A stretch of 64,000 bases of DNA from Kalaharituber pfeilii (GCA_015179045.1 WHUZ01000048.1:310001-374000); one strand, 5' to 3'. Shown: positions 46,836 to 58,640, counted from the first letter of the stretch. Notes: a model not told the origin generated them from the letters alone. Numbers and translations: made by a program.

Positions 46836-48831
46836 ATGCAATTCTCCCTCGGCAATTTCACGCTTTTGTTGACCGCCTCCTTGCCCTTCACCACTCTTGC
46901 TCATTCCATTAAGAAGGATTGCAAGTGTACCCCTAGTGACGCTTGTTGGCCTTCTGAAGAGGAATGGCATCACTTCAATAAATCCATTGGCGGAATTTTG
47001 GTCGATGTCAATCCGGTTGCCGAGCCATGCTATAAAGACTCCCCAGAATATGACGAGGCAAGATGTGATGAAGTAACCAAGATGTTCCATGATAGCAGAT
47101 GGAGGACTGATCAAGCTGGTAAGTACATCACTCTGCCGAAAGGCACCTCTTGAACCATGTTTTGAAGAAATGTGCGGGGTAATGAATATATTTTGATCTA
47201 TAGGCGCCGTGCAAAATGTCAATTGGGAGACCTATGCCCCCGGAAATGAAAGCTGCTATTTACCTTCTGTACTTCCTCCAAGCCCTCCTCCTGTCTGCAA
47301 ACAGGGTAGGGTTCCGCTGTACGGTGTCCCTGCAAAATCAGCGAAGGACATTTCAAAGACTGTCAAGTTCGCTGCAAAGCACAATATTCCACTTGTTATC
47401 AAGAACTCCGGACATGATTTCCTCGGAAGATCATCCCGGAGAAATGCTTTGATGATCTGGACGCATTTTATGAGCTCAATTGAGTACTTGAATGAGGACG
47501 GTGGCTGGACGCCGGAAGGGTGCAAAGGCGGTAAGGGGCGTGAGTACAAGGAAGATGATCTGTTGATCAAGGCAGCAGCTGGAGTGATGCTTTATGATCT
47601 CTACCAGAGCGTTGGGAAAAGAGGAAGGACGGTCGTTGCTGGTGCGGCAAGTACTGTTGGAGTTGCTGGTGGTTATATCCAAGGCGGTGGACATAGTCCG
47701 CTGGGTCCGTGGAAGGGAATGGCAATTGACCATTTGGTGGAAGTAGAGGTCGTTGTTGCTGATGTAAGGAACCCCTGAATTATTAAGTATAACGACAAGA
47801 AGCATTAACTCCTTAATTAGGGCAGAGTCTTGAAAGCTTCACCATGCGTCAATACCGACCTCTTTTGGGCTCTCAGAGGAGGAGGAGGAGGTACTTTCGG
47901 TGTCGTAACCAGTGTTACGCTGCGGACCCACGAAGATCCTCCAACTATAATATACTCTGTCAATGCCACCATACCTTTTGGCTCGTCCAATGATACCACT
48001 TCCGCAGATAATAAACTGTGGCAGCTGGCTTCTGAATGGCACGCCCTTGGGCCAACAATTGACGACCGTGGAGGTTCGGGATATTACTTTTTCATCCCTA
48101 ATATGCTTGGTCTTAATGGTAATATGTTTATCAGTGTTCTCTTCTTCACTGGTGCTACGAATCTCACAGAAATTGAGGAACTGTTCTCACCATTTGTGAA
48201 TTGGGCATATGATAATATTGGTGGCCCGGAGACAGGATTAGTGGCTAAATTTGGAATTGAGTTGCCAAAGACGTCGTCCTACTTCAATGGTGTTCCGCCG
48301 ACGGACCCTACATTAGGAGGGAACACCCTTTTGGGGTCTCGTTTGGTGTCAAAAGAATTGCTGAGCACCCGCGAGGGTGTCGAGAAAACCTCTGAGGCGA
48401 TGAGAAAGGGGAGCAAGCTTGGAGTGGTGCTGGGACACTACGTTGCTGGAAAGGGAGCTGCGGCAAATAAGCATATAGACAGTGCTTTGCACCCTGCATG
48501 GAGAAAAACATTAACGCATATCATATGTGCTACTGGGTGGGATGATGGAGCTTCCTTTGAGTATCAGGAATCTATCAAGCGCATGCTAACCGAGCAAGCG
48601 GTTCCCGCGCTCAAAGAGTTGGATTGGGACCCGGTGAAGAAGAGGCAGACCATGGGGGCTTATATCAACGAGGCGGATAAGGAGGAGAAGAATTGGCAGG
48701 ATAGCTTCTGGGGGGGCAATTATCCAAGGCTGCGAAAGTTGAAGCAGAAGTGGGATCCGAAGGGGGTGTTTTGGTGTAGGCCTTGTGTTGGGAGTGAGGA
48801 TTGGGACAGGGAGGGCGTTTGCAAAGTCTAA
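46836..48831 (+). CDS. Secreted BBE-type FAD-linked oxidase (617 aa, 3 exons)
   Basis: It belongs to the berberine-bridge-enzyme/6-hydroxynicotine-oxidase group, which oxidises alcohols, sugars or amines and passes electrons from FAD to oxygen. Exons are 46836-47118, 47204-47763 and 47821-48831; introns of 85 and 57 nt are GT-AG and in frame. Residues 1-22 form a signal peptide (FTLLLTASLPFTTLAHS). The FAD_binding_4 domain starts with VPLYGVPAKSAKDISKTVKF and carries the flavin-linking His in NSGHDFLG (about residue 165). The loop usually holding the second flavin-linking Cys reads AASTVGVAGGYIQGGGH, with Ser instead, so a single covalent link is likely. LFWALRGGGGGTFGVVTSVT ends the FAD domain. 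The C-terminal BBE motif is WGGNYPRLRKLKQKWDPKGV. Fungal relatives include isoamyl alcohol oxidases; the substrate cannot be told from sequence. Confidence 0.9.
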
Positions 48832-49913
48832 ATGCAAGGACATATATGAGCTTTGGCAAAGGGGAGGGGTAGGGGTGAGGTGGGGGCTATTGATAGATGG
48901 TATTTGGAAGCTGAAAAGAGGTACAGACTAATGGTTATCTGGATAGATGGGGACGTAACAGGATGGATATGTTTGAAAGGATTCCAGAAAGCATCTTCAA
49001 TACGGAGTTTCTGGCATCGTGGTGGCGGGAATTGGATGGGTATCTCTTCAACATTGTTACTTCTTTAAACCCCTTTTGCAAACCCCCTTGATAATTTTTG
49101 TGGCTTTTACTTCTTCTTCGATTGAGTACACCTTTCATTTAGGCTTCGCCTTTTTTTTTTTTTTTTTATTCAAGGAGGTCCCTGACTCCAGCTGGGACAT
49201 CATCAGACTTATATGTAGGCAGTGCAATAAATTATATATGCTTTATTGTAATTGGTAGTAATGTTTCATCATACTTCCGGAATATATGGGAGTCATTCTT
49301 GTGGCTCCCAAAAAACAAATACCGAAAAACAAATACCGAATTTGCGAGTTGCCAAAATTGGCAGTAACAACAATTTAGAAAGGATGATGAACCATCATTG
49401 TAAATGTGTATCAACCTCAGTCCTAGTCTACACCGGAACACTGTGAATGAAGCTTCTTGTCCCATCTTTATTTCAGTATGTATTTCAACCCGATCGCACA
49501 CCTGAATCCCGGTGCAACACAAAAAACTGACTTCTCTAGCTGGCGGGGTATTTTATCCCTAGAGGTAATGGTTTATATATCTCCCGTGAACACTTAGCGG
49601 CTTCGTGGGAGCAGCGTGGAAAATAATATATCATTTGTTTTCTTCATGGGGATTGGTATTTACGTGGCTTTATTAGTAGCTACAAGCAAAGGCGTCGAAA
49701 TTTATAGATTTACTGTTGACATGATAAAACTAAAATGGTCTGTTACAGTGTACGTGTGCAATCATATTTGAGAATTCAAAATGAACGGGGATTTTAAATT
49801 CAACGGATGAAGACTAGAATCTTATAAGGGAATGCTTTGTCGCCTTGGAGATTGGTTGTGATATATGATAAGCTCAGCTCACGTGAGTGTTTAGACCCGT
49901 CTATCATTTAAAT
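48832..49913. other. Spacer, no supported gene
   Basis: It is the 3' flank of the oxidase gene. A T run at 49151-49167 lacks the LINE-type tail. The direct repeat CCGAAAAACAAATA occurs twice at about 49308-49338. I see no gene. Confidence 0.45.
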
Positions 49914-50019
49914 AGAGACCTTCCGCAAGGTCGTCTAGACCTGCGAAAACGCCACTCGACCAGGGTGCGGTTTAGATGGCTCAAAAGACCTTCCGCAAAA
50001 TTTAAACTAAGGGGTGAGA

Positions 50020-50335
50020 AGAGAAGGAGTGTTGCATTTTTCAACTATGTTGTGGACTACGAAAGACTTTGCAGTTGATGATGCCTCACCACTTAATAGG
50101 AGAACAAATTTGAGTAATACAAGTTCTTTATTGGATTTTATTGTTTCATGGTGGAAGCATCTTTTGGCATTTGATCATGTCCTATTAAATCTAGAAAAGC
50201 TAATGCAATATGCGAATGCTATACATCAGAAAAATAATTGTGCCTTAGCTACATGTTGAAGTTTTATTGATGGAACTCTTTGAGGAATTGCAAAGACTTG
50301 TACGATGTCAACATACAGAGTCTGGCATGAGAACA
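50020..50335 (+). pseudogene. Harbinger-type transposase fragment (DDE_Tnp_4)
   Basis: The frame includes FIVSWWKHLLAFDHVLLNLE, then YANAIHQKNNCALATC, a TGA, then SFIDGTL, another TGA and GIAKT. This matches the stretch around the first catalytic Asp of PIF/Harbinger transposases (Y-A-x-A-I ... G-F-I-D-G-T ... I-x-R). The two TGA codons fall where Trp and Arg codons are expected, consistent with C-to-T decay, possibly RIP. The rest of the catalytic domain is missing. Confidence 0.65.
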
Positions 50336-50377
50336 CAACCTTTTTGTCAAAAATGCAAGCACTGCTTGAAGTACGAG

Positions 50378-51015
50378 TACAGTGCCTAGACGCCACCCCC
50401 CTCACTATGCACTAATAGGAAAAGCGCATATGCACTGCATTGACCTCCATGATGCAATATGAAAGTACTAGTAGATCAAGCCCTCATGACCAAAAAAAAC
50501 ATCAAACTTAACTCCAATACATAAACTTCTAGGTAAATATTTAAGCTGCAACATGGAATAATCCACGACGGCCAGGGGTGGGGGCAGACTTACTGTATAT
50601 AGCAACCCGGTGAAGTTGCCCCTAGATCGGGATCCTGTTATGGGTTCACCGCAACCGTAGGGTGGGCGTAGTCGCAACCAGACTAGGGTGGGCGTAGGTG
50701 GGCGGTCGGTGGATGCACATACATTGTATGCAAGCGATATGCGACAGCCGGAACGGCGTCGCAGTCGCATAAATAGGTGCTATATAAGCTATGCAGGGGA
50801 CTAGCGAGTATCGCTAGTCAAGTGTCTTTTTGACGGTAACTCTCTGCATTTACCAGATCCGTTACAGCATTTGTCCAGTATCATGAATACTCTTGATAAT
50901 GCAAAGGCGATCTCTTTCAGTTGCATATACAGAGGTCAATGCAGTGCATATGGGCTTTTCCTATTATTGCATAGTGAGGGGTGGCGTACTAGTACAATTT
51001 TGTCTAGGCACTGTA
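50378..51015. mobile_element. MITE, 634 bp, with TA duplication, nested in Harbinger remnant
   Basis: The element spans 50380-51013. The left end begins CAGTGCCTAGACGCCACCCC; the right end is its inverted copy, with an 18-bp stretch between GTCTAGGC and the CGCCAC match. Matching continues through CTCACTATGCA, ATAGGAAAAG and CATATGCACTGCATTGACCT for about 70 bp. TA flanks both ends. The CAGT start and TA duplication fit Tc1/mariner. There is no transposase. Confidence 0.75.
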
Positions 51016-51374
51016 TTATGCAGCAGTAGTGCCACATTTGCCGCATCAAACCTTATTGCATCGGCGCCAAGATGTTGGCTTAGCAGGATGGTTTTTAACC
51101 CCTCCCTGATCTTTCATTTGCCAATGCTTCTTGTGCATTTCTTAAAGAAGTTATGGTATTAAGGTAAAGTAGACACTTTCAGCTATCAATAGAGACCTTT
51201 AGCAATAAAATCCGAGGTGCTATAGTGGTTCAAAGTTCTAGACGTAAAAACGGGTCTACTCCAGACGGCCGGCGCCGTCTATGATAGACGTCGCGCACCG
51301 CCACGCTTGGCATGGCTGCAGGGTTCTCGCGCCGTCTAGACGGCGTTGCGGAAGGTCTCTCATAATATCATAAT

Positions 51375-51898
51375 AGGGAGATTTTGCTACCCAGGGATGC
51401 ATCAGGGATGAAAGTCTGTTAGCGTGTGGCACAACCCTGAGCCTGGGAAAAAGTGCAATTGAGATTTTGCTTCGTCAGGGATACTTGTAGATTTTCCGTT
51501 GTTTATTAGTAAGCTATGGTACTAGACAGGTGCAAGTATTGGACTTGGCATGAGACTACTGGCGTAGATGCATGTTATGCAGGCTTTCATGTTAGCTTAG
51601 ATCCCATAGAAATACTAGTATTCAGTCCCTTTCAATTGCATAGATCATGACTCAATATTCTCCAACATTCCCTGGTTTTTGGTTGTTCACATGAATTAGG
51701 TCGCTGAATCGATACCTGCTTTCAGAATGAAATTTCGACAAAAATTGGTGAAGATAAATGGGGGTCAAACAGAGGTGGTTTCCAGGGATCCAGACCCAAA
51801 TGTCCAGGCTCCGGGTGAGGATTTCTTCCGTATGATTTTCTAGTGCGTGGCCCTGATGGGCTCCCTGGAAGCATCCCTGGTGCCAGCAAAATCTCCCT
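51375..51898. mobile_element. Inverted-repeat element, 524 bp
   Basis: AGGGAGATTTTGCTACCCAG starts the left end; the reverse complement of the right end starts AGGGAGATTTTGCTGGCACC, and both continue with CAGGGATGC. A third copy of GAGATTTTGCTTCGTCAGGG lies near 51460. I see no coding region and no clear duplication. Confidence 0.6.
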
Positions 51899-52073
51899 GT
51901 TGATTCATCCTACCTCGCCGGAGATGGTTTGTGGAATCTGATAAACATAATCTGATCAACCTGGGTGTGCAAGGCTGAAAATGCCCGCGCCCTGACGCAC
52001 TGAGATGGAGTGAAGAATCTGATTACTTGAATCGAAAAGGCAAGCTCAGGTAATGCAACCAGTCTAGATCAGG

Positions 52074-52140
52074 CAGTCTCGAACCAGACTACCGCTTACA
52101 GTAGTGGCTGACTAAGCTACTCCACACTACGCGGTTGCTT
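52074..52140 (+). repeat. Left terminal inverted repeat (67 bp) of the DUF6589 transposon
   Basis: It matches the reverse complement of 58759-58820 along its whole length except for five extra bases (CAGTA) after position 25. Confidence 0.92.
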
Positions 52141-52188
52141 CTTCTGGAATAAAATGTGTGCGACGCCATAGAGTAGCCAAGGGCAAAT

Positions 52189-52224
52189 GTCGGCGACGGC
52201 CTACTGGAGTCGCCGACATTGGAT
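52189..52224. repeat. Subterminal hairpin near left end
   Basis: AATGTCGGCGAC and GTCGCCGACATT form perfect 12-bp arms around an 11-base loop. GTCGCCGACA recurs on the right side near 58660, so the motif may bind the transposase. Confidence 0.7.
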
Positions 52225-52378
52225 GAAACTGTCCTTTCGCGACAACATTCAATCCTAGAGCTGTACTCCAACTCATCATAGAAACTGGCCTCTAAGCAAT
52301 TACGACATCCAAACCACGATCAAGTGATGCCACCGCGGCCAGGAACAGTTACAGAAGGCAGGCCAATTATTAATTGAG

Positions 52379-55300
52379 GTGGAGGAAGCAATCAAAGAGA
52401 CATTCCAGCGGAGAATCAGAACCTGGCGGAGAATGCAGAAGATACAACAGCTGATAAGTTGCATCGGGTACTTGTATATGCGAGCAGACAGGGATTCACT
52501 GTGGGAAGTTTATTATGTGCATCCTTCAACGAAGAAGATGAACGTATAAAACGTCGAGTAGGGGTTTTTCTACAGCACCCAGACGAGGTTGAGATTGTGT
52601 TGCGGAAGCTACTAGACAGAGCAAGGGAGCTAGGTAGCAATCGGGGGTTAGCACTACTCCAGAGAAACAAACTCGAAAGAACAATTCAAATGGCAACTAG
52701 GGACATAGTTCAAGAGATATTAGAAAAGGAATTTGAGGAGCTTACAAGATGTAAGGAGTTGATGAAGCCAGCAAAGGCTATAAACCCAGAAGATTGTCGG
52801 TCATTTACATGGGATCGATTCATGACAGTATATACTAAGCGTGCGCCATTTCTAATCAAGTTATTTCGAGAATTGGTATTTAAGAATCAAAATAGAAAGG
52901 ATGATCCAGAAAACAATGAAAATGAGGAAGAGATTGAAAATGAGAGGGCAAATATGGATCCAGAGGAGTATACAGAATATATAGGTCTCAAAAATAAGCG
53001 ACGGTTTAAGAATAGGGATTTAATGATATCAGCTGCAGTTTCTATATTATTGTTTGGACGATCTCAAAAGATTAATGCATTTCAGACGTTCATGGGAATG
53101 TATTTGGAGGTAATACCCCTAGTTCCTTTGATATTGAATTCAGAGCAGCTGAATAGTATTTAGATAATGAAAGTTCCAAAGCGCCCGATAGCAGTACTAA
53201 ATAAGATAGGACTGTCAGTATCTTATCCTACGATCGTGAATGCAATCAAGGCAAACGGAACAGCTGTAATAGACGAAATCCGCAGTCGGATACGAGGTGG
53301 AGAGGCATTTGCAATAATGTATGACAATTTGGTTCAGAAGGGTCATGTTGGAGAACAAAGTTTGACCAATCGAACTGTATTGCACAAGCATACAGTTGTG
53401 GCTGCAACCATATTGCGTTTGCCTGAAATCATAAAAAATGATATAGACCTTCAAGTTGATGATATAACCCTTGATGGTATTGGATTACCACGAGGATTAT
53501 GTTTTCTGAAGGACGTTGATTGGGTTAATGTGGATCCAATGATAGTAATTGGGTACCGTGATATGGTAGAGCTTTGGCCTCAGTTTGTTGCTGGTTATAT
53601 AACTCAAAGTCTGCAAGGTGTTGCAGAGGAAAATATGGCACAGAATGAGCTGAAGTTAAAGCCAATGGAAGTTCCAGAAATATATCAAATGGATCACTTG
53701 CGTTCAGAGATATATGTGCTATCAACACAAGATCAGGAGGAGGGAACTATTGAGGGAAATATTGCAGTAATTGAACGTATTAATAAAGAACTAGGGGTTC
53801 AAGAGGAGGAGTTAATGGAAAGAGTAGTACCATATGGTGGAGATCAATTGACAACCAATCGACAAAGAAGTGCACAGCAGCTCCGAGTACGAGATATCAT
53901 ACATCGAAGGTTGATAAATATTAGCCAATGGAATGGTGAACTGCACATCACAATGTGCTTGCAACAGCTGATTATGGGTATCAACATGGGTGAAAAGGGT
54001 GGTCGCGAACCAGCATCATTGGCACGAATGATATTGGTTCTCGGAAGGGAGAAACTCGGAGGTGAAAAACCAGAATTTCATGCATGTCATCGGTTTCTGA
54101 TGCTGGTGCTGGATACACTGTTGCTTGTTGCAGTGATGACAAAATTAAATGCAAAAACTATGTCAGCACTAAAGTCAGCACTAGAAAAAGTTGATTGGAA
54201 TAAAGAGATCAAAGGAATTATTAGTGATATCTTTGCAATGCGAAAGGTGTCACTGTTGAGAAAGCGGGCTGAAGAATATGGGAGGTCTGAATATGCGCGG
54301 CAAGCAACAGAGATTAAGCTTTTGCCGAAGGGGCTGAGAACACCAGAACAAGAAAGGTTCCTGAAACAGAGAGCAAAAAAAATCGAGGAATTTGGAGATA
54401 AGAAGAGAGATATTGTGCATGAAAATATCATGCTTCTACTGCAGCATTTGATAATATATAAGTGGCAGTATACCTCTATGAAGAATGGAGATACCGGAGC
54501 ACTCGAACATTGCAAAGATTTCCTATGCGTGCTATTCCATGGAGGCGGTAATCATAACTATGCACAAGAGTTGCTTGAGCAAGCAATTGATCGCAAGTGT
54601 GTATGGACTTCTTGGTATCGTCAAATGTGGAGAGAAAATATATTGCAGAATCTGACCGGCCGACCAGGTAAGGAATGGAGTACTGATAGATAAAGCTGAG
54701 AATGTAGCTGATAAGATATATATAGGAGGCTATGTTGGAGTGGATGAGATCTGTGAGATTGCAGTCAGGCATATTAAACAAGATTATAACCCACGCGGAA
54801 CATGGCAGTCGAAAAGATTCCACTTGGAAGACATCTCCCGCAATATTATGAGTTTTAGGGACCTTAAATTCAACATTCATAGTAGCGCAGGTGCCCAAAC
54901 ATATGGCTCACGACATAGTAGAGTGGATGTTAGTAAGGATAGAGAACTGTTAATCCGAATATTATTAGAGGAGGACTTGTTTACGTGGAAAGAGGGCCGT
55001 ACCACTGTGGATAGCTGTGGTGGAACAGTCCCACATCGTATCAAACCAACAGTAGATTGCTACTACCAGGGTATGATGATTTTGCCGAAAAAAGTTGGAC
55101 AGGCATTGGAAGCAAGAGCATCAGGCGAACTGGTTGAAGATGAAGTGGACGAGGTAGAAGTAGCCGAAGGAGAAAGTTCTGATGAACAAAGAGATAAGGA
55201 AGAGGAAGGTATGCATATCGGAGAAGAACTAGATGACTTGTTAGGTCTGCAGCTTGATGATTTGTATGTTGATCTAGATAGTGATTGGGAGGATGATTAA
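52379..55300 (+). CDS. DUF6589-domain protein, inferred transposase (about 936 aa)
   Basis: I infer exons from about 52379 (5' end unresolved) to 53109, then 53164-54667 and 54726-55300. The introns of 54 and 58 nt are GT-AG and in frame. The only in-frame stop upstream of the true end (TAG at 53161-53163) is the acceptor of the first of these introns. Splicing there joins FQTFMGMYLE to IMKVPKRPIAVLNKIGLSVS, the usual DUF6589 lead-in. Landmarks follow in order: an Asp in MYDNLV (53323), an Asp in YGGDQLTTNR (53842), LHITMCLQQ, FHGGGNHNYAQE, and NLTGRPGGYVGVDEICE followed by IKQDYNPRG and SRVDVSKD. The conserved acidic residues suggest an RNase H-like DDE fold. The C-terminal 60 residues are very acidic. 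The frame is open to 52378, where TTGAG looks like an acceptor; a short 5' exon with the ATG must lie in 52140-52370. Confidence 0.82.
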
Positions 55301-55495
55301 GTCAAGGAATAGCTAGATTTGAATTTACTTAAGTAGTATACACAAGAAGCTGAGAAGGAGATAAAATACAGAGAGGTATGCATATATCTTCTAACCGAAA
55401 GATCAAGCTCATGTAGCTTAAAAGCGAAACTGATCATTATGGGTAGTGTTTCAAAACGGTATCGAGAAGAGTCAAGATATTGTCAACCTTGAGCT

Positions 55496-58456
55496 TCAAG
55501 GTGCCTTTCGTTTAATACCACGCGAGCGCGAGGTACCGGCTTCATTGATAATCTCTTGTGATGCTTGAGGTTTTGGTGGAACATGCATCGTAGAAAGCGC
55601 CTCAGAAGACTCTGTAATGGCTGTCCCATCCTAGGTTCAGTTAGTATGCGCAGTGAAAGATGAGACTACAAAGCCTAATTCGTACCTGAAATATGCTAGG
55701 TTGGGCAGCGGTTGAACGAGCAGCTTTATGCTTATGGTAGCGCTCTCTCTGCTTCTGGTTTCGCAAAAGGCGTTGCTCTTCTGCCCTTGAAGGATCCATA
55801 ATCTTCCGCGGGCGACCACGCGTTTTGGCGATCTCCACGGTTGAAGTTTGTTTCTGAGGTACAGGGAGAACGTATCCATTGGCAATATTGTTTCCGACAT
55901 TGAGACATGTATAATGAATCATTTTCCAGAGATGGTCGACATATGGGCCCAAAGGTGAATATTTTGAGACATTACGTAGCCCAAAGTGCTTTTGAAGCAA
56001 TTCTAGAGAAGATATCATGGGCGCCTTTCGAGCCAAGAGGTGGATATCATCATCGGAGAGGTACACCTCTGCGCCCGTAGGCGCGAAGAGTCCTGCGTCC
56101 ACTCTGTCCTGGGGATTTTCTCGCCATAGTAGGGCAGACCATAAACGAGACCTAAATTTCTCAAGTATTTTACGGACAGCATCATACTGTTCCGGAGTTG
56201 AGTATATATGTTTTTTTTCGTGAGGGTGCCCGGTTTGAAGAGCATTGTCTTTGGATAAGAGTTCCTCAAGTGGTGGTAATAGTTGTGCAATGGCATCATC
56301 ATCATCATCCTTGTTAGCTTCAGTAGCCTTACCAGAAATATCCACCCTGTTGCCGGTCCCTCCCGTAATAGTGGTCTCCGAACCCTCACGACTGTCACTC
56401 CCGCCTGCCGCCTCATGTTGACTTGACGGAATCATCGCCTCCACACGCACTCGCTTAACCTGTTCTTGACGATGGGCGTCAACTTGAGACCGCTTGCGGT
56501 TCGCGCCTGTAAAAGGATCTCTCACTATCCCCCCAACTGAGCGCCCGGGACCACCTGACATTGGCTGAACTCCACCGAGCTTCCCATCCAGAGACCGACG
56601 AAAACCGGAAAGCCTAGATACCGTTGATATTCCGCTAAACTGCTTCTGAAGATCTATATTCCCCTTCCTTGCTTCACTAACTCCCACCGCCGACTTTCTA
56701 ACCTTCTTATTCCAACGCTCCAAGCGCTCTCCATCCTCAATAATTTTTCTTCTGGCTGCTTCCACCTCCTGCATTGTCTCCTGGGTACGCTCCAGCTGAG
56801 CCATAACACAAACTGCAAGCTTATCTTGTGCATCAGACCATCTTTGAAGTCTCCCCAATACCCTGGCTGCATCCCCCACTGGCCCTAGCCCCGCGTTGCC
56901 CTCGGTGCACCTTAAATCACGGGCCACCTCTAGCAATCGCACACACGATGTGATGAGCTCATTATAACCTTCTTCTTCAATAGCAATACACATCTCTTCC
57001 TCTTCAACGTCGAAGTCATCATTCTCTGGCACTGACATGAGGTTAGTGCTCGCCAGTGGCTTAGTGACCTCAAGTGCGAACTTTTCCCCCACACAGCTTC
57101 CTAAACCCGCCTCAGCAAATTCTTCTTCCATTTCCTCATTCTTCACTGGAAGTGCACCTCCTTCCTTCACTTCCATACTTGGCATGTCTCCTTTCCTTGT
57201 CTCCTCATCATTCTTATCTTTCTCTCTGACACCATCACCTGCCGGGGCTGGGGAGTCCTTTTCCTTCACCATTTCTTCACTCTTTTCCCTGGCCTCATCG
57301 ATTGAGTCTTCAGGGTTCTCGGTTCTTCCATGATTACCTCCATTGTTGGCCATCACCTGCGTATAGAGATCTTCATCCTCATCCGATAGCTCCGAATCCA
57401 AATCCATATCATCCCATCCCATAGAACCTCCACACCTGGCAAGCAATCTCTGAAACTCCGGACAATCTCGACAACTCTCATAGGTTGTTGGAACTGCAAC
57501 CCAGGCTTCAGGACTTGTCGGCATATTGGTTGAATACGGTGGCCACATTTCTTGCGGATTTTCCTCAGATGCCTCCCGAAGCATAGTGATTCTTTTCGTA
57601 GGAATAATATCCCGTTCCTCCTCTGTTAATCCTGACAAACCAGCGATGAAACGCCGCAACAAATTGTAGGTAGTATTGCGCAAACTCATGTAAATCCCCC
57701 TACCGCTACTATTCACTCCCACGTCCCAAATTCCACTATTGGCAACTCTTGCGAGGCACACCCACACACCCATGAGGTCAACGCCTTTCAGAGCAAAATA
57801 ACCCTCCAATACACTGACCTCCGGGACTGGTCTCCTTTTCTGTTGCTTTTGTTTTCTCTTATAACCTTCCTGGTAGGCTAAACCCTCTTCGCTCCCCAAC
57901 CAAGCTCGTGCTAACGCTTCATGCGCCGCGAGGATATCCTACAGATAGGTCAGCAATAGTTCGTATCTTGCACCGCAGTCTGTTTGCATCCTCAGACAGA
58001 CCTGTTGTAATTCTGCCATGCAGTTTTTGAGTAGCTGTGGACCCTCTAATTTAGCGCTCACGACGTTGGCTTGCTTAGGTTCAATGGCAGCAATGATTGT
58101 CTTGATATCCCCATTAGAGAAATCTCGATATCGATAAAAAAGGGTTGCCATCAGCCATTGTACTTTTCTGGTCCATTCCTCTTTGGTCTATAACTACTCC
58201 GTTAGAATGTAAACTTTATACAGACATACTGCAGACTTACCTTTGAGTTTTGGGTCGCAGTAACCAATTTGTCCGGGAGCTCTATATCGAGATTGACCAC
58301 TGAGGCTCCCTTTGCCTTGCTTTGCAGTGCCTTATTTGGCGTAATGTTTGTTCCTTTCTGTCCCAACCTAGAATTACTTGACCCTCCCTTCCCACCCCCC
58401 GCTGGCCCCGGAGACTTCTGTACGAAACTCGTACTACGTCCAGATCTAGTGTACAT
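55496..58456 (-). CDS. Unknown protein of the DUF6589 transposon (929 aa, 4 exons)
   Basis: I recognise no family. Exons are 58456-58241, 58187-58002, 57938-55686 and 55630-55496. Introns of 53, 63 and 55 nt are GT-AG and frame-consistent. The second removes an in-frame TAG and has a GCTGAC branch-like site; the third has ACTAAC. The protein starts MYTRSGRSTSFVQKSPG, basic and Gly-rich. Residues 75-260 look folded and helical (KTIIAAIEPKQANVV, VWVCLARVANSGIWDVGV). A long acidic/Ser/Glu-rich stretch follows, then a helical coiled-coil-like region (AQLERTQETMQEVEAARRK). Near residue 840 is an AT-hook-like RGRPRK followed by a very basic helix (EEQRLLRNQKQRERYHKHK). The end has SRGIKRKAP, a possible nuclear signal. 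It may bind DNA and assist or regulate the DUF6589 protein. No such partner is known to me. Confidence 0.78.
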
Positions 58457-58592
58457 ATTTCTGAAAAGGGCTTAAGGTTCTCAGATAGACTGCGAAAAGG
58501 GGCTTGCGATTGGTAGATCGATCGGACAGGGATGTGACAGGCGGTGGAGTGAGCACACGTTAAAGTTCACAAACAATACTGACCTCTAGTTA

Positions 58593-58640
58593 GGACACTC
58601 TACGCTAGTCAAACGTGGAGTGTTCTAGACTAGTATAAAT
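58593..58640. repeat. Subterminal imperfect hairpin near right end
   Basis: CTAGTTAGGACACTCTACG and the inverted CGTGGAGTGTTCTAGACTAG form arms of about 20 bp around a short loop. It lies between the minus-strand gene's start and the right terminal repeat and may be a promoter or transposase-binding feature. Confidence 0.6.

Larger units (their letters stand above)
49914..51360. mobile_element. PIF/Harbinger-like element remnant, split by a MITE
   Basis: The left end AGAGACCTTCCGCAAGGTCG and the reverse complement of the right end AGAGACCTTCCGCAACGCCG match, then share GTCTAGAC. Additional copies of GACCTTCCGCAA lie at 49988 and, degraded, at 51193. The interior has a broken Harbinger-type transposase fragment. 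A 634-bp MITE is nested inside. I could not identify the 3-bp duplication expected for the superfamily. Confidence 0.6.

Noticed and set aside
57939..57941. Premature TAG splitting the minus-strand gene of the large transposon
   Set aside because: It is the acceptor end of a 63-nt intron with a good branch-like site, and frame is kept on both sides.
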